Positions 18,903-27,606 of a stretch of 64,000 bases of DNA are shown one piece after another (position 1 is the first letter of the stretch; each line of letters opens with the position of its first letter). The stretch spans positions 20,762-84,761 of the forward strand of contig DIUR01000010.1 of the NCBI GenBank assembly GCA_002428265.1, written 5' to 3'. The notes beneath the pieces were generated by a model. That model saw nothing but the letters and a program-made list of their open reading frames with translations, had not been told where the DNA came from and ran no database searches. Source of the DNA: Bacteriovoracaceae bacterium UBA6153. GTDB lineage: Bacteria > Bdellovibrionota > Bacteriovoracia > Bacteriovoracales > Bacteriovoracaceae. The translations under genes and the position numbers were made by a program.

Positions 18903-19406
18903 ATGGATAGAAAGTATCTATTAGAAAAAGCGATACGTGTCGCAAAATTAACCCGCCTGATTGCTAAAGCGATAGATATTTTTATCGTGGCGTGTTTTTC
19001 AATTTGGTTTTACCCACTGGGTATCGTACTGGGAATAATTTATATTTCTATATGTGACGGTATGAGTAATGGGCAATCGGCCGGTAAAAAGTTTATGGGC
19101 TTTGCAGTGAAGTCCCTCGAAGACGGCTCGCCTTGTTCGTATAAGCAGTCGGTAATTAGAAATCTTCCTTTTACACTTCCGCTTTTAGTCGCATTAGTTT
19201 TTGCAATTCCAGGTATTATTCTCGGCGCCATTTTAGGTGTCGTTCTTATTGGTTTTGAGCTTTATCTTCTTTACAATCTCGACTCAGGACATCGTCTCGG
19301 AGATGTCATGGCAGATACCTCTGTTATGGCCAACGATGACAACTTCGCAGGAGTCAAAAATAGAAAGACAAGTTGGTGGACTTCGGATACACCTGGTTCT
19401 ATTTAA
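18903..19406 (+). CDS. RDD-family inner-membrane protein
   Basis: The 167-residue product has the RDD signature: an Arg followed by an Asp in the first helix (RLIAKAIDIFI), the loop GQSAGKKFMGF, and RNLPF before the third hydrophobic segment. RDD proteins have three or four membrane helices; some have been linked to ion transport, but most have no known role. The ATG lacks a near Shine-Dalgarno sequence, and a promoter-like pair ends 6 nt upstream. A strong AAGGAGGGG lies 43-51 nt upstream but does not serve this start. polA follows after 21 nt. Confidence 0.82.
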   Translation: MDRKYLLEKAIRVAKLTRLIAKAIDIFIVACFSIWFYPLGIVLGIIYISICDGMSNGQSAGKKFMGFAVKSLEDGSPCSYKQSVIRNLPFTLPLLVALVFAIPGIILGAILGVVLIGFELYLLYNLDSGHRLGDVMADTSVMANDDNFAGVKNRKTSWWTSDTPGSI

Positions 19407-19427
19407 TACAATTTCAGGATCACTATT

Positions 19428-22088
19428 ATGTCAAAAAAACGTTTGATCATCGTCGACGTCTCAAACTTTATATTCCGTGCCTTTTTTGCCATCCGTCCAA
19501 TGCATTCACCAGAAGGTGTCCCGACGAATGCTGTGTATGGAATGTTAACCATGCTTTTGAAACTTTTGTCAGACCAGAGACCCACTCACGTTTTTTTAGC
19601 ATGTGATACGAAAGGTGGATCATTTAGAAATGAACTCTATAGCGAATACAAAGCTAACAGAAGCGAGCCGCCTGAAGACCTTATTCCTCAGTTTGCACTA
19701 ATTAATGAATTAATTGGAAAAATGAATCTTCCAACTTTTTGCCTTCCGAACTATGAAGCCGATGATTTAATCGGTTCTGCTTGTGTTCAATGGAAAGAGT
19801 ATTTCGATGAAATTTTTATTGCTTCAGGTGATAAAGACTTAATGCAATTTGTAGGGGGCAACGTAAAGATGCTCGATACAATGAAAGACAAGATTTATTC
19901 TCCTGATGATGTCGAAGAAAAAATGGGAGTTCGTCCGGAACAGATCGTCGATTATTTATCTATCGTTGGCGATACTTCAGATAATATTCCGGGAATGAAA
20001 GGCATTGGCGCTGTCGGTGCTGCAAAACTTTTAAAGGAGTATGGAACTCTTGAAAATATTATTGCTAACAAAGACAGTCTGAAAGGTAAAAAAGTTATTG
20101 AAGCTTTTACTGATCACTTAGAGATGGGGCTTCTGTCTAAAAAATTAGTGCAGATTACAACAGATGTTCAGCTAGGACATACGGCCGAAGAAACAGCGGT
20201 GAGTTTTTATCCGACTAACGAATTGTCTGACTTTCTTCAAGGCTTAGGATTTAAAACTATTTTGACTAAGCTTCAAGATATGCGCTTTCAACATCACCTT
20301 GCACGTGAAACTGATAAACGTATTGATGGAACTTCAGATGATGGCCCAATTGATAGTGAGTTATTTAACCAGACGAAAGCGGCCAGCATTAATGTGGTAG
20401 AAGTTGATATCAATAACTTTGATGAAGTTATGGCAACCGCAGTGGAAGCAGGTCAAGTTGCTGTTCACGCTCTTTATGATGTCGATGATATCTACACGAG
20501 AAAAATTACAAGAATCTATTTTGCTTTTAACGATACGACCGCTTACACGGTTCAAAATGACCTGGTGGCGGATACGCTAAAAAGATTCTGGAGCAATCCA
20601 ACGATTGAAGTGATCGGAGAGAATTTAAAGAAAGACCATGTTTATGCCCTTGTTAATGACATAACTTTCTCATCAAAAAAATTCGATATCGGACTTGCTC
20701 ATTTCAATATCAATACAAGCACAAGACATGACATTGATGTTTTGATGAAAGAGTATTTGAATATGGAAACGGGAGCTGATGAAAATCAAGCTAACGCTGA
20801 GAGAGCTTACGCGCTTTTTGTTCTTGCAAAAATCTTCAGACAAAAAATGGAAGAGCTGAAGCTTATCGATATCTACAATACAATCGATTTAAATATTATT
20901 CCGGTTCTGGCCAAAATGGAAAAAGAAGGTGTTTCACTTAACGTGAATTATCTTAAAGAGCTGGAAATTGAGCTTGCTGCTGAAATCAAAAGAGTAGAAG
21001 CAGAAGTCTTCGCTATCGCTGGCGGAGAGATGAATTTAAATTCACCAAAGCAAGTTGGAGTACTCCTTTTTGAAAAGTTAAATCTTCCTCCAATTAAAAA
21101 AACCAAGACAGGTTACTCAACTGACGCCGAAGTTTTAGAAGAATTAGATGGAATGAATATCAGTGAAGTTCCAGGACTTCTTTTAACTCATAGAGAGTAT
21201 GGAAAAATTCTATCAACTTATGTAAAAGCACTTCCGGAACTAATCAACCCACTGACAAAAAGAATTCACACGAATTATAATTTAATCGTGGCCCAGACTG
21301 GCAGACTTTCTTCGACAAATCCTAATTTACAAAACATTCCGGTAAGAAGCCCGATGGGTGAGAAAGTGAGAAAAGCTTTCATCGCAAAACCTGGAAAGAT
21401 TCTTCTTGCAGCTGACTACTCTCAAGTAGAACTAAGGCTGCTTGCTCATTTTTCAGCAGATCCTACCATGCTTAAATCATTTAAAGACGAAGTTGATATT
21501 CATGCTCAGACTGCTTCTGAAGTGATGGACATTCCTGTTACTCAGGTCACAAGCCGCGAGCGTGGAATGGCAAAAACTGTTAACTTTGGCTTAATGTATG
21601 GCCAGTCATCATTTGGTCTTGCTTCAACTCTTAAAATTTCTAGAACTGAGGCCAAGCAATATATCGACAAGTATTTCGCTCGCTTTAGTTCGATTAAAAC
21701 TTTCTTAGACACTCTAAAAGATAAAGCTGAACAGACAGGATATGCTGAGACTCTTCACGGAAGAAAAAGATTCTTACCAGATATTCATTCTCAAAATAGA
21801 ACTATTAAAGCCCAGGCCGAAAGAATGGCGATCAACAGTCCAATTCAAGGAACTGCCGCTGATATTATCAAGCTTGCTATGATTAAGATTGATCAGGAAA
21901 TGACCTCTATGCAATTAAAATCAAAAATGCTTTTACAGGTTCACGATGAACTTATCTTTGAAGTCGTTGAAGAAGAATTAAGTATTATGAAAGAGCTGGT
22001 CTGCCGTGGCATGGAAACAGTTGTTGAATTAACTGTTCCCATGAAGGTCGATATGGGGATCGGTATTAACTGGTACGATATAAAATAA
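19428..22088 (+). CDS. polA: DNA polymerase I
   Basis: The 886-residue protein has the full Pol I layout: an N-terminal 5' nuclease (YEADDLIG, ASGDKDLMQ, GDTSDNIPG), a central 3'-5' exonuclease-like domain, and the polymerase. Polymerase motif A is DYSQVELR, motif B RGMAKTVNFGLMYG, motif C QVHDELIFE. It fills gaps in repair and removes RNA primers. In the central domain the Exo I block reads VAVHALYDVD where FDTETD is expected, so the catalytic Asp and Glu are His and Leu. Exo II (GENLKKDH) and Exo III (RHDID) keep their Asp. Proofreading is probably lost, as in Bacillus and Thermus Pol I. AGGA lies 8 nt before the ATG. Confidence 0.95.
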   Translation: MSKKRLIIVDVSNFIFRAFFAIRPMHSPEGVPTNAVYGMLTMLLKLLSDQRPTHVFLACDTKGGSFRNELYSEYKANRSEPPEDLIPQFALINELIGKMNLPTFCLPNYEADDLIGSACVQWKEYFDEIFIASGDKDLMQFVGGNVKMLDTMKDKIYSPDDVEEKMGVRPEQIVDYLSIVGDTSDNIPGMKGIGAVGAAKLLKEYGTLENIIANKDSLKGKKVIEAFTDHLEMGLLSKKLVQITTDVQLGHTAEETAVSFYPTNELSDFLQGLGFKTILTKLQDMRFQHHLARETDKRIDGTSDDGPIDSELFNQTKAASINVVEVDINNFDEVMATAVEAGQVAVHALYDVDDIYTRKITRIYFAFNDTTAYTVQNDLVADTLKRFWSNPTIEVIGENLKKDHVYALVNDITFSSKKFDIGLAHFNINTSTRHDIDVLMKEYLNMETGADENQANAERAYALFVLAKIFRQKMEELKLIDIYNTIDLNIIPVLAKMEKEGVSLNVNYLKELEIELAAEIKRVEAEVFAIAGGEMNLNSPKQVGVLLFEKLNLPPIKKTKTGYSTDAEVLEELDGMNISEVPGLLLTHREYGKILSTYVKALPELINPLTKRIHTNYNLIVAQTGRLSSTNPNLQNIPVRSPMGEKVRKAFIAKPGKILLAADYSQVELRLLAHFSADPTMLKSFKDEVDIHAQTASEVMDIPVTQVTSRERGMAKTVNFGLMYGQSSFGLASTLKISRTEAKQYIDKYFARFSSIKTFLDTLKDKAEQTGYAETLHGRKRFLPDIHSQNRTIKAQAERMAINSPIQGTAADIIKLAMIKIDQEMTSMQLKSKMLLQVHDELIFEVVEEELSIMKELVCRGMETVVELTVPMKVDMGIGINWYDIK

Positions 22089-22089
22089 G

Positions 22090-22500
22090 TTAAAGCGATT
22101 TATAGTGAAACGTGACCGGAAGTTTAATATCTGGATTTAAACTTCTCGTCACCGGACACGTGTGAGCGATGTCTTCAAGGGCCGCTCTCTCATTTTCAGC
22201 GATTGTATCAGGAAGTGTGATCTCAATTGTTAGTTCTGAAACCATTCTCGGGCTCATCTGCATTTTTTTAGTCACGACAAAGCTCGCCCCTGTGACGTCC
22301 AGACCGCTTTTATTGCCGTAAATGGCCATCGTCGTCAGGATACAGCTGCCCAAGGCAGCACCGAGTAAGTCAGTAGGCGAGAAGGCCTCTCCTAGTCCAT
22401 TATTATCTTTTGGGGCATCCGTTGAAATCTTAGTTTCTGAAGGCCCGTGAGTTAATGTGCAGTGAAGTTTTCCTTCGTAAATTCCCGTCATCATGACCAT
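22090..22500 (-). CDS. OsmC/YhfA-family peroxidase-like protein
   Basis: The product (about 136 residues) is an OsmC-fold protein with the two conserved cysteines in GSCILTTMAIYG and HTCPVTRSL and the family block FSPTDLLGAALGSC. OsmC and Ohr proteins reduce organic hydroperoxides with these cysteines; the YhfA subgroup, which this resembles, has no settled substrate. AAGGAG precedes the ATG at 22500, so the upstream in-frame ATG at 22563 is not used. The gene is convergent with polA with only 1 nt between the stops. Confidence 0.88.
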   Translation of the reverse strand: MVMMTGIYEGKLHCTLTHGPSETKISTDAPKDNNGLGEAFSPTDLLGAALGSCILTTMAIYGNKSGLDVTGASFVVTKKMQMSPRMVSELTIEITLPDTIAENERAALEDIAHTCPVTRSLNPDIKLPVTFHYKSL

Positions 22501-22615
22501 AGTCGTCTCCTTTGTCGTAAAAATAGCTTTGGCAATTGTGCCCTTAAGTCCTAAAAATGGCAAAAATGACTGCCTGGGTTAGTACGACTTAGAAAATATT
22601 TTTTAGCCCCTAACC

Positions 22616-22645
22616 TTGACACTATTCCACAGTGATACCACATTG
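22616..22645 (+). promoter_or_regulatory. Candidate groESL promoter (sigma70- or heat-shock-sigma-like)
   Basis: A TTGACA box (22616-22621, within CCTTGACA) is followed by CCACATTG at 22638-22645. It can be read as TTGACA / 17 nt / CACATT, or as a loose RpoH-type CTTGACA ... CCACAT. There is no CIRCE inverted repeat in the leader. Confidence 0.4.
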
Positions 22646-22680
22646 TTTGTATTAAATTTTTAATAACTTATGGAGGTTAT

Positions 22681-22968
22681 ATGCAATTAAAGCCGTTACA
22701 AGACCGCGTTGTCGTTCAACGTTTGGATGAAGAAACAAAAACTGCAGGCGGAATTATCATTCCTGATAACCACGCAGAAAAACCATCACAAGGAAAAATC
22801 CTTGCGGTTGGAACTGGATATAGAAACACTGATGGATCAGTAAGAGCACTTGACGTAAAAATCGGTGACACTGTTTTATTCGGAAAATACTCTGGAACGA
22901 CAGTTAAAGTTGAAGGAAAAGAAGTTCTTGTTATGAAAGAAGAAGAAATTCTTGGTGTTCTTCACTAA
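22681..22968 (+). CDS. groES: Co-chaperonin GroES
   Basis: This 95-residue protein is GroES, the lid of the GroEL folding chamber. It starts with MQLKPLQDRVVVQRLDEE, has the mobile loop region ETKTAGGIIIPDNH, and ends with KEEEILGVL. GGAGG precedes the ATG. It is followed by groEL after 33 nt, the standard operon order. Confidence 0.98.
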   Translation: MQLKPLQDRVVVQRLDEETKTAGGIIIPDNHAEKPSQGKILAVGTGYRNTDGSVRALDVKIGDTVLFGKYSGTTVKVEGKEVLVMKEEEILGVLH

Positions 22969-23001
22969 TTTAAAAATTGATCAAACTTAAGGAGATATAC
23001 A

Positions 23002-24645
23002 ATGGCTAAGGAATTAAAATATTCAGAAGATGCTAGAACACTTATTCTTAACGGAGTAAACGCTCTTGCAAACGCAGTTAAAGTTACACTTGGACCAAAA
23101 GGTCGTAACGTTATTATTCAAAAATCTTTCGGTGCTCCTCACATCACAAAAGACGGTGTGTCGGTTGCTAAAGAAATTGAATTAGAAAACAACTTCGAAA
23201 ACATGGGCGCGCAAATGGTTAAAGAAGTTGCGCAAAAAACTAACGAAGATGCTGGTGACGGTACAACAACTGCTACTGTACTTGCTCAAGCAATCTACAG
23301 AGAAGGTGTTAAGCTTGTTTCTGCTGGTCACAACCCAATGGATCTTAAGCGTGGAATCGATCTAGCTGTAGGAAAAATTGTTGAAAAACTAAAAACTATG
23401 TCTAAAGAAGTTAAGACTTCTGAAGAGATCGCTCAGGTTGGAACAATTTCAGGAAACAACGATACTGAAATCGGAAAACTAATTGCTGAAGCAATGTCAA
23501 AAGTTGGAAACAACGGTGTTATCACAATTGAAGAATCAAAAACTGCAGAAACTGAACTAATCGTAGTTAAAGGTATGCAATTTGACCGTGGATACTTATC
23601 TCCATACTTCGTAAACAATCCAGAAAAAATGGAAGTTGCTTTTGAAAACTGCAACATCCTAATCACTGATAAAAAAGTTTCTTCAATGAAAGAACTTCTT
23701 CCATTACTAGAAAAAACTATCCAGTCAGGAAGACAACTTCTAATCATCGCTGAAGATATCGATGGTGAAGCTCTTACAACTCTTGTTGTAAACAAGCTTC
23801 GCGGAACTCTTCAAGTTGCTGCTGTTAAAGCTCCAGGCTTTGGTGACAGAAGAAAAGAAATGTTAAAAGACATTGCAACACTTACTGGTGCAACTGTTAT
23901 TTCTGAAGAGCTTGGAATGAGTCTTGAAACTTCAGGAGTTGAAGTTCTTGGATCTGCTAAGAGAATTACAATCGACAAAGAAAACACAACGATCATCGAC
24001 GGTAACGGAAACAAAGCTGATGTTCAGGCAAGAGTTGGAGCTATTAAAGCTCAAATCGCTGAAACAACTTCTGACTACGACAAAGAAAAGCTGAAAGAAA
24101 GATTAGCTAAAATTGACGGTGGTGTTGCTGTTATTAAAGTTGGAGCACCAACTGAATCAGAAATGAAAGAAAAGAAAGATAGAGTTGAAGATGCTCTTCA
24201 TGCAACTCGCGCAGCTGTTGAAGAAGGAATTGTTGTTGGTGGTGGATCTGCATTACTACACGCTTCTGAAGTTCTTAACGACCTTAAAGGAAGAAACGAA
24301 GAAGAAAACTTCGGTATCAGAATCGTTAAACGTGCGATCGAAGAACCTCTAAGACAAATCGCTGTGAACGCGGGCCTTGAAGGCTCAGTGGTTGTTAACG
24401 AAGTTAAATCTAATAAAGATGCTAACTTTGGTTTCAACGCTCGCGATGAAAAATACGAAAACCTTGTTGCTGCTGGAATTATCGATCCAACTAAGGTTGT
24501 TCGTTCAGCACTTCAAAATGCTTCATCTGTTGCAGGTCTAATGCTTACAACTGAAACGATGATTGCAGACCTTCCATCTAAAGATGCAGGCGCTCCAATG
24601 GGCGGCGGAATGGGTGGTATGGGCGGAATGGGCGGCATGATGTAA
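23002..24645 (+). CDS. groEL: Chaperonin GroEL
   Basis: The 547-residue protein is GroEL, the ATP-driven double-ring chaperonin. Visible marks are LGPKGRNVI, the ATP-binding DGTTTATVLAQAI, VKAPGFGDRRKEML, and the flexible Gly/Met tail GGGMGGMGGMGGMM. Codon use is more uniform than in neighbouring genes, as expected for a highly expressed gene. AAGGAG lies 8 nt before the ATG. A strong terminator follows. Confidence 0.98.
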   Translation: MAKELKYSEDARTLILNGVNALANAVKVTLGPKGRNVIIQKSFGAPHITKDGVSVAKEIELENNFENMGAQMVKEVAQKTNEDAGDGTTTATVLAQAIYREGVKLVSAGHNPMDLKRGIDLAVGKIVEKLKTMSKEVKTSEEIAQVGTISGNNDTEIGKLIAEAMSKVGNNGVITIEESKTAETELIVVKGMQFDRGYLSPYFVNNPEKMEVAFENCNILITDKKVSSMKELLPLLEKTIQSGRQLLIIAEDIDGEALTTLVVNKLRGTLQVAAVKAPGFGDRRKEMLKDIATLTGATVISEELGMSLETSGVEVLGSAKRITIDKENTTIIDGNGNKADVQARVGAIKAQIAETTSDYDKEKLKERLAKIDGGVAVIKVGAPTESEMKEKKDRVEDALHATRAAVEEGIVVGGGSALLHASEVLNDLKGRNEEENFGIRIVKRAIEEPLRQIAVNAGLEGSVVVNEVKSNKDANFGFNARDEKYENLVAAGIIDPTKVVRSALQNASSVAGLMLTTETMIADLPSKDAGAPMGGGMGGMGGMGGMM

Positions 24646-24677
24646 TTCACGCTTCCTTTCAAGCTATGAAATCTATT

Positions 24678-24708
24678 AAAGGAGCTCCTTTGGGGGCTCC
24701 TTTTTTTT
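24678..24708 (+). terminator. Rho-independent terminator after groEL
   Basis: A perfect 8-bp stem (AAAGGAGC / GCTCCTTT) with a 10-nt loop continues into a run of eight T residues. Confidence 0.92.
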
Positions 24709-24784
24709 GCCTTTTTATTTGTCACGCTCCTTTAAGAGATGTTCTAATATTCCCAAATTAAAATTTAAACATTGGGCACACTCC

Positions 24785-25615
24785 ATGAAAACAATCATCG
24801 CATTAATTGCATTAACATTCTCACTTCAAACATTTGCGGCCTGTCCTGATATCACTGGTTCGTTTTTTGATGCTGATACTGAAACTGTCCGCACAATCAC
24901 TCAAGATCAATGCGCAAGCACGACTTGGTCTGATGAGGATGGGACAACTATTCTTATTGCCGATGGTGTAGAAAGAGTTCTTCAGTCTGAAGGATCGATG
25001 ACGGCCTATGCAAAAGTCACTTTTACAACAGAAGAATTTATCATTGATATCCGAATGGATTATGGCGGAAGCAATGATTATGATCTGCCTGTGAGATGGA
25101 TCACATCTTATCGCATTGATAAATTCAACAACCTGGTTGAAAAGATCATTCCATATAAAGAAGATGGGTCTATGGGGGGAGTTGAGTATATCACCTTTAG
25201 AAGAGTGAAAACGGCTACTGCGCTTAATTGTCCTGATTTAAGCGGATCTTATTTGGATAAAAGTGGAGAGAGCGTTGTGCTTTCTCAAAAAGGCTGTGGC
25301 GAGGTCTCGATATTATCGCGCCCGTTATCGCATACCCTTATGTTAAATAATGAATATACACTTGTTTTAGATGATCAATACAATCGCGCTTTTGGAAGAG
25401 GAACTTTTGAAGCAGCAGAGTTGGTATTAGAAGTTAAGATCGAATACAAAAAAGACCCAGGTATTCCGGCGATGTTTCTTCCTGTCAGGGCGGTTAATAG
25501 ATACTCACATACAGACAGTGGAGATCTTCTGGAAAAATCCACAATCTATAATTCATCAAATAAAGTCATAACTAATACGAAAACCATTTACAAAAAATCC
25601 CCTGTAAAAAAGTAA
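24785..25615 (+). CDS. Secreted protein with two tandem copies of an unknown domain
   Basis: The product (about 276 residues) has a signal peptide (MKTIIALIALTFSLQTFAA) and two homologous halves of about 120 residues. Each begins with CPD(I/L)(T/S)GS(F/Y) and has a second Cys near residue 25 of the repeat, an LPVR block, and a closing stretch ending in a Thr/Lys-rich strand (YITFRRV; TKTIYKKS). The Cys pairs suggest one disulfide per copy, and the strands suggest a lipocalin-like or small beta fold. No known family is recognised. I prefer the ATG at 24785 because it starts the signal peptide. A TTGTCA / 18 nt / TCTAAT pair at 24719-24748 could be its promoter. Confidence 0.72.
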   Translation: MKTIIALIALTFSLQTFAACPDITGSFFDADTETVRTITQDQCASTTWSDEDGTTILIADGVERVLQSEGSMTAYAKVTFTTEEFIIDIRMDYGGSNDYDLPVRWITSYRIDKFNNLVEKIIPYKEDGSMGGVEYITFRRVKTATALNCPDLSGSYLDKSGESVVLSQKGCGEVSILSRPLSHTLMLNNEYTLVLDDQYNRAFGRGTFEAAELVLEVKIEYKKDPGIPAMFLPVRAVNRYSHTDSGDLLEKSTIYNSSNKVITNTKTIYKKSPVKK

Positions 25616-25833
25616 TGAGGTCAAAATTTTGAATCTTACTTTTTCTTTTGACACCTATAGAGGCCAGAAGGGTGTCCTTTCGTCACTAAAGTAGATTAGA
25701 CAGTTATGCCAATCAAGGTGTTACCAATTTGACGGTCTTGGCATAGAGAGTGCAATAGTCATAATCAGGAGATCATGGATGATTTCCACCAAGGTTGGGA
25801 TTCAAGGAAGATTTATTTAAGAGGAGCTTTAGG

Positions 25834-26175
25834 ATGAAGCAAATTACAAGACTAGGAAAGGTCACTATTACAGCTTTGGGTTTGAGTATGATTTTGGGAG
25901 TGCAAGCAGCACTTGCAACGTCGGCAATCAGCCTTTCTTGTCCTGAGAAATACATCGCTACAGTGACTAATGTAGAAGATGTAGATTCATCCGCTGCCCT
26001 TCAGAAGGTCGAAGTCGACTTCCAGATTATTCAGACGCTCAAAGGTGATGAGATTCGTTCTAAAAAACTACAGGTCGTAAAAGATGGGCCTATTAAGTTT
26101 AAGAGCGGAGAGATCTACACACTTGAAGCAAATAATATCTGGCTTTGTTCTGCGACTGCATTTTCTAAAATATAG
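25834..26175 (+). CDS. Small secreted protein of unknown function
   Basis: This product of about 113 residues has a signal peptide (KVTITALGLSMILGVQAALA) and two cysteines (SLSCPEKY and IWLCSAT) that may pair. The body is mostly beta-strand-like (YIATVTNVEDV, KVEVDFQIIQTLKG), similar in feel to small OB-like exported domains, but no family is recognised. GAGGAG lies 7 nt before the ATG at 25834; longer frames start before this site. It precedes the metalloprotease gene by 69 nt and may share its mRNA. The 218 nt upstream hold no gene; TTGACG at 25732 could be a -35 element. Confidence 0.65.
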   Translation: MKQITRLGKVTITALGLSMILGVQAALATSAISLSCPEKYIATVTNVEDVDSSAALQKVEVDFQIIQTLKGDEIRSKKLQVVKDGPIKFKSGEIYTLEANNIWLCSATAFSKI

Positions 26176-26244
26176 AATTTAGTTTTCTCAAAACTTTCCA
26201 TGGATGGAGAGTCGTTATAGTGAATATTTTTACAAGGAAGTAAA

Positions 26245-27069
26245 ATGAAGCACACAAAAAAATTGGCCATGAGCATTTCCCCCCTCTCGCTTATGGCCAT
26301 TTTATTGTTCCTGGGTATGACTTTTACAGCACATGCCTACACATTCACCTCAGATTTTAAAAATGGTTTTTACTGGGCATCGTTCCCGATAAAGATGAAT
26401 AAATTTGCTCCTGTCGCAAGCGACTCGGCACTTTTAGAAAAACTTTCCAATGAAGCAGTCGCTGAATGGGAAGCTGTCATTGGAAAAGATATTTGGGAGT
26501 TCACGGCCGTTCAAAATACAGCGAACTATGCGGGGAACTTTATCAGATGGTCTGATAATTTTGGCGCAGAAACTGGTTATGATCCTCAAAGAACATTGGC
26601 GATCACAATCAGATATAATTCAGGAACAAATTTTCAGCAGACAGTTATTATCTTAAATGGAAGTATCGCTTCTCTTAGACAGAACTGGGGAAACACCCTA
26701 AAGACCACTATTCTTCATGAGATTGGACACACTCTTGGGCTTGATCACTCGGAAGATTCAGGTGCTGTGATGGCCGCAAGCCTTGGTGCTGCTGTTAGTT
26801 TGCAGTCAGATGATATTGAAGGAGTGAATGCAGTTGTTGATGAAACATCGAGAAGACAATCGACTGGTTATGTTTCACCACTCTCAACTTCAACATCTGA
26901 AAAAAAGGTTGCTGCTTGTGGAACAGTTGAAGATATCTCAAAGAACTCAGGTGGGTCAGGTGGAGCGATGGCAAATTTCATGGGATCTCTGATGGTAGGA
27001 TTAATGTTGATTGTAATAGTAGGAAAGCTTGAAAGGACTAGGCGTCAAAAGGGTTTTGTCAGGTATTAA
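26245..27069 (+). CDS. Matrixin-like (M10) zinc metalloprotease, membrane-tethered
   Basis: The 274-residue protein has an N-terminal signal segment, then a metzincin core: HEIGHTLGLDH (the HExxHxxGxxH zinc site) followed by a probable Met-turn at AVMAAS. After a Ser/Gly-rich linker, a C-terminal hydrophobic helix (MGSLMVGLMLIVIVGKL) and a basic tail (ERTRRQKGFVRY) suggest anchoring in the membrane with the protease outside, much like a sortase-free C-terminal anchor. No separate propeptide cysteine switch is seen. Substrates are unknown; secreted metalloproteases are common in predatory bacteria. AAGGAAG precedes the ATG. Confidence 0.88.
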   Translation: MKHTKKLAMSISPLSLMAILLFLGMTFTAHAYTFTSDFKNGFYWASFPIKMNKFAPVASDSALLEKLSNEAVAEWEAVIGKDIWEFTAVQNTANYAGNFIRWSDNFGAETGYDPQRTLAITIRYNSGTNFQQTVIILNGSIASLRQNWGNTLKTTILHEIGHTLGLDHSEDSGAVMAASLGAAVSLQSDDIEGVNAVVDETSRRQSTGYVSPLSTSTSEKKVAACGTVEDISKNSGGSGGAMANFMGSLMVGLMLIVIVGKLERTRRQKGFVRY

Positions 27070-27080
27070 AAATATAGTTA

Positions 27081-27096
27081 ATTTTCATTTGAAAAT
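27081..27096. repeat. 16-bp inverted repeat, possible operator
   Basis: ATTTTCA-TT-TGAAAAT is a perfect 7-bp inverted repeat. It lies 15 nt before the start at 27111, just upstream of a possible -10 (GATAAA at 27100-27105), where a dimeric repressor could bind. Confidence 0.45.
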
Positions 27097-27110
27097 GCCG
27101 ATAAAAAGGC

Positions 27111-27587
27111 ATGAATGAAAACAACAAAACCACAATTAATTACATCTTTTACCTTCAAACAAAACTAGAGCTGGATAATACGTATTATGTATTAGCAGAA
27201 GTACTAGGAAAGATTAATATAAGTTTACTTCCGATACAGGAACAAGATTTAAAAGATATTGATAAAAGTAAAAAACAACATGTAATAGTTGTGAGAAATG
27301 ATTTTTCATCTGCATTTGCTTTTAACAATATTAGAAAGAATTTCCTTGAAGCTTCTATGAACTCTGGTAAGCTCGTTGTTTACGATGTAAGCTCTTTTTC
27401 TGAAATAGAAAATGCAGCAAAGTTTGAAAGCAAAAATGTTTACAGGTATTTTCAACTTCCACTCAATGTGAAGCAAATTGCAATGACGGTGGCCGTAGAA
27501 TATTACAAAGACAGGAATGCAGCTCCGGCAGCGGAATGGCCAGGCGGGCGTAGAGCGAAATTGCCTTCTATGACGAATTCAAACTAA
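27111..27587 (+). CDS. Cytoplasmic protein of unknown function, possibly receiver-like
   Basis: This 158-residue protein has no signal peptide. It alternates strands and helices (YIFYLQTKLELDNTYYVLAE, HVIVVRNDFSSAFAF, GKLVVYDVSSFSEI, VYRYFQLPLNVKQIA) in a way that resembles a degenerate response-regulator fold, but I see no convincing phosphorylation pocket. The family is not recognised. The C-terminal tail is Ala/Pro/Arg-rich and probably disordered. An inverted repeat upstream may control it. Confidence 0.62.
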   Translation: MNENNKTTINYIFYLQTKLELDNTYYVLAEVLGKINISLLPIQEQDLKDIDKSKKQHVIVVRNDFSSAFAFNNIRKNFLEASMNSGKLVVYDVSSFSEIENAAKFESKNVYRYFQLPLNVKQIAMTVAVEYYKDRNAAPAAEWPGGRRAKLPSMTNSN

Positions 27588-27597
27588 GGCGTATACT
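27570..27597 (+). promoter_or_regulatory. Candidate promoter with a very short leader
   Basis: ATGACG (27570-27575), 16 nt and TATACT (27592-27597) lie 9 nt before the ATG at 27607, overlapping the end of the upstream gene. The leader would be only about 2-3 nt. Confidence 0.35.
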
Positions 27598-27606
27598 TAG
27601 AAGAAT

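Noticed and set aside
18852..18924. Strong AAGGAGGGG followed by a TTG-started 18-codon reading frame overlapping the RDD start
   Set aside because: It looked like a leader peptide, but the same bases hold the -35 and spacer of the RDD promoter, so the transcript would start after it. No second line of evidence supports translation.
22564..22680. CIRCE/HrcA operator before groES
   Set aside because: No TTAGCACTC-like inverted repeat is present; only short imperfect symmetry (CACT/AGTG) is seen.
23433..24437. Long antisense reading frames within groEL
   Set aside because: They are a by-product of groEL codon use; the sequences have no family-like features and groEL is certain.
25658..25695. 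GACACC / GGTGTC inverted repeat after the two-domain secreted protein
   Set aside because: Arms are short (6 bp), the loop is long and no T run follows, so neither a terminator nor an operator can be supported.
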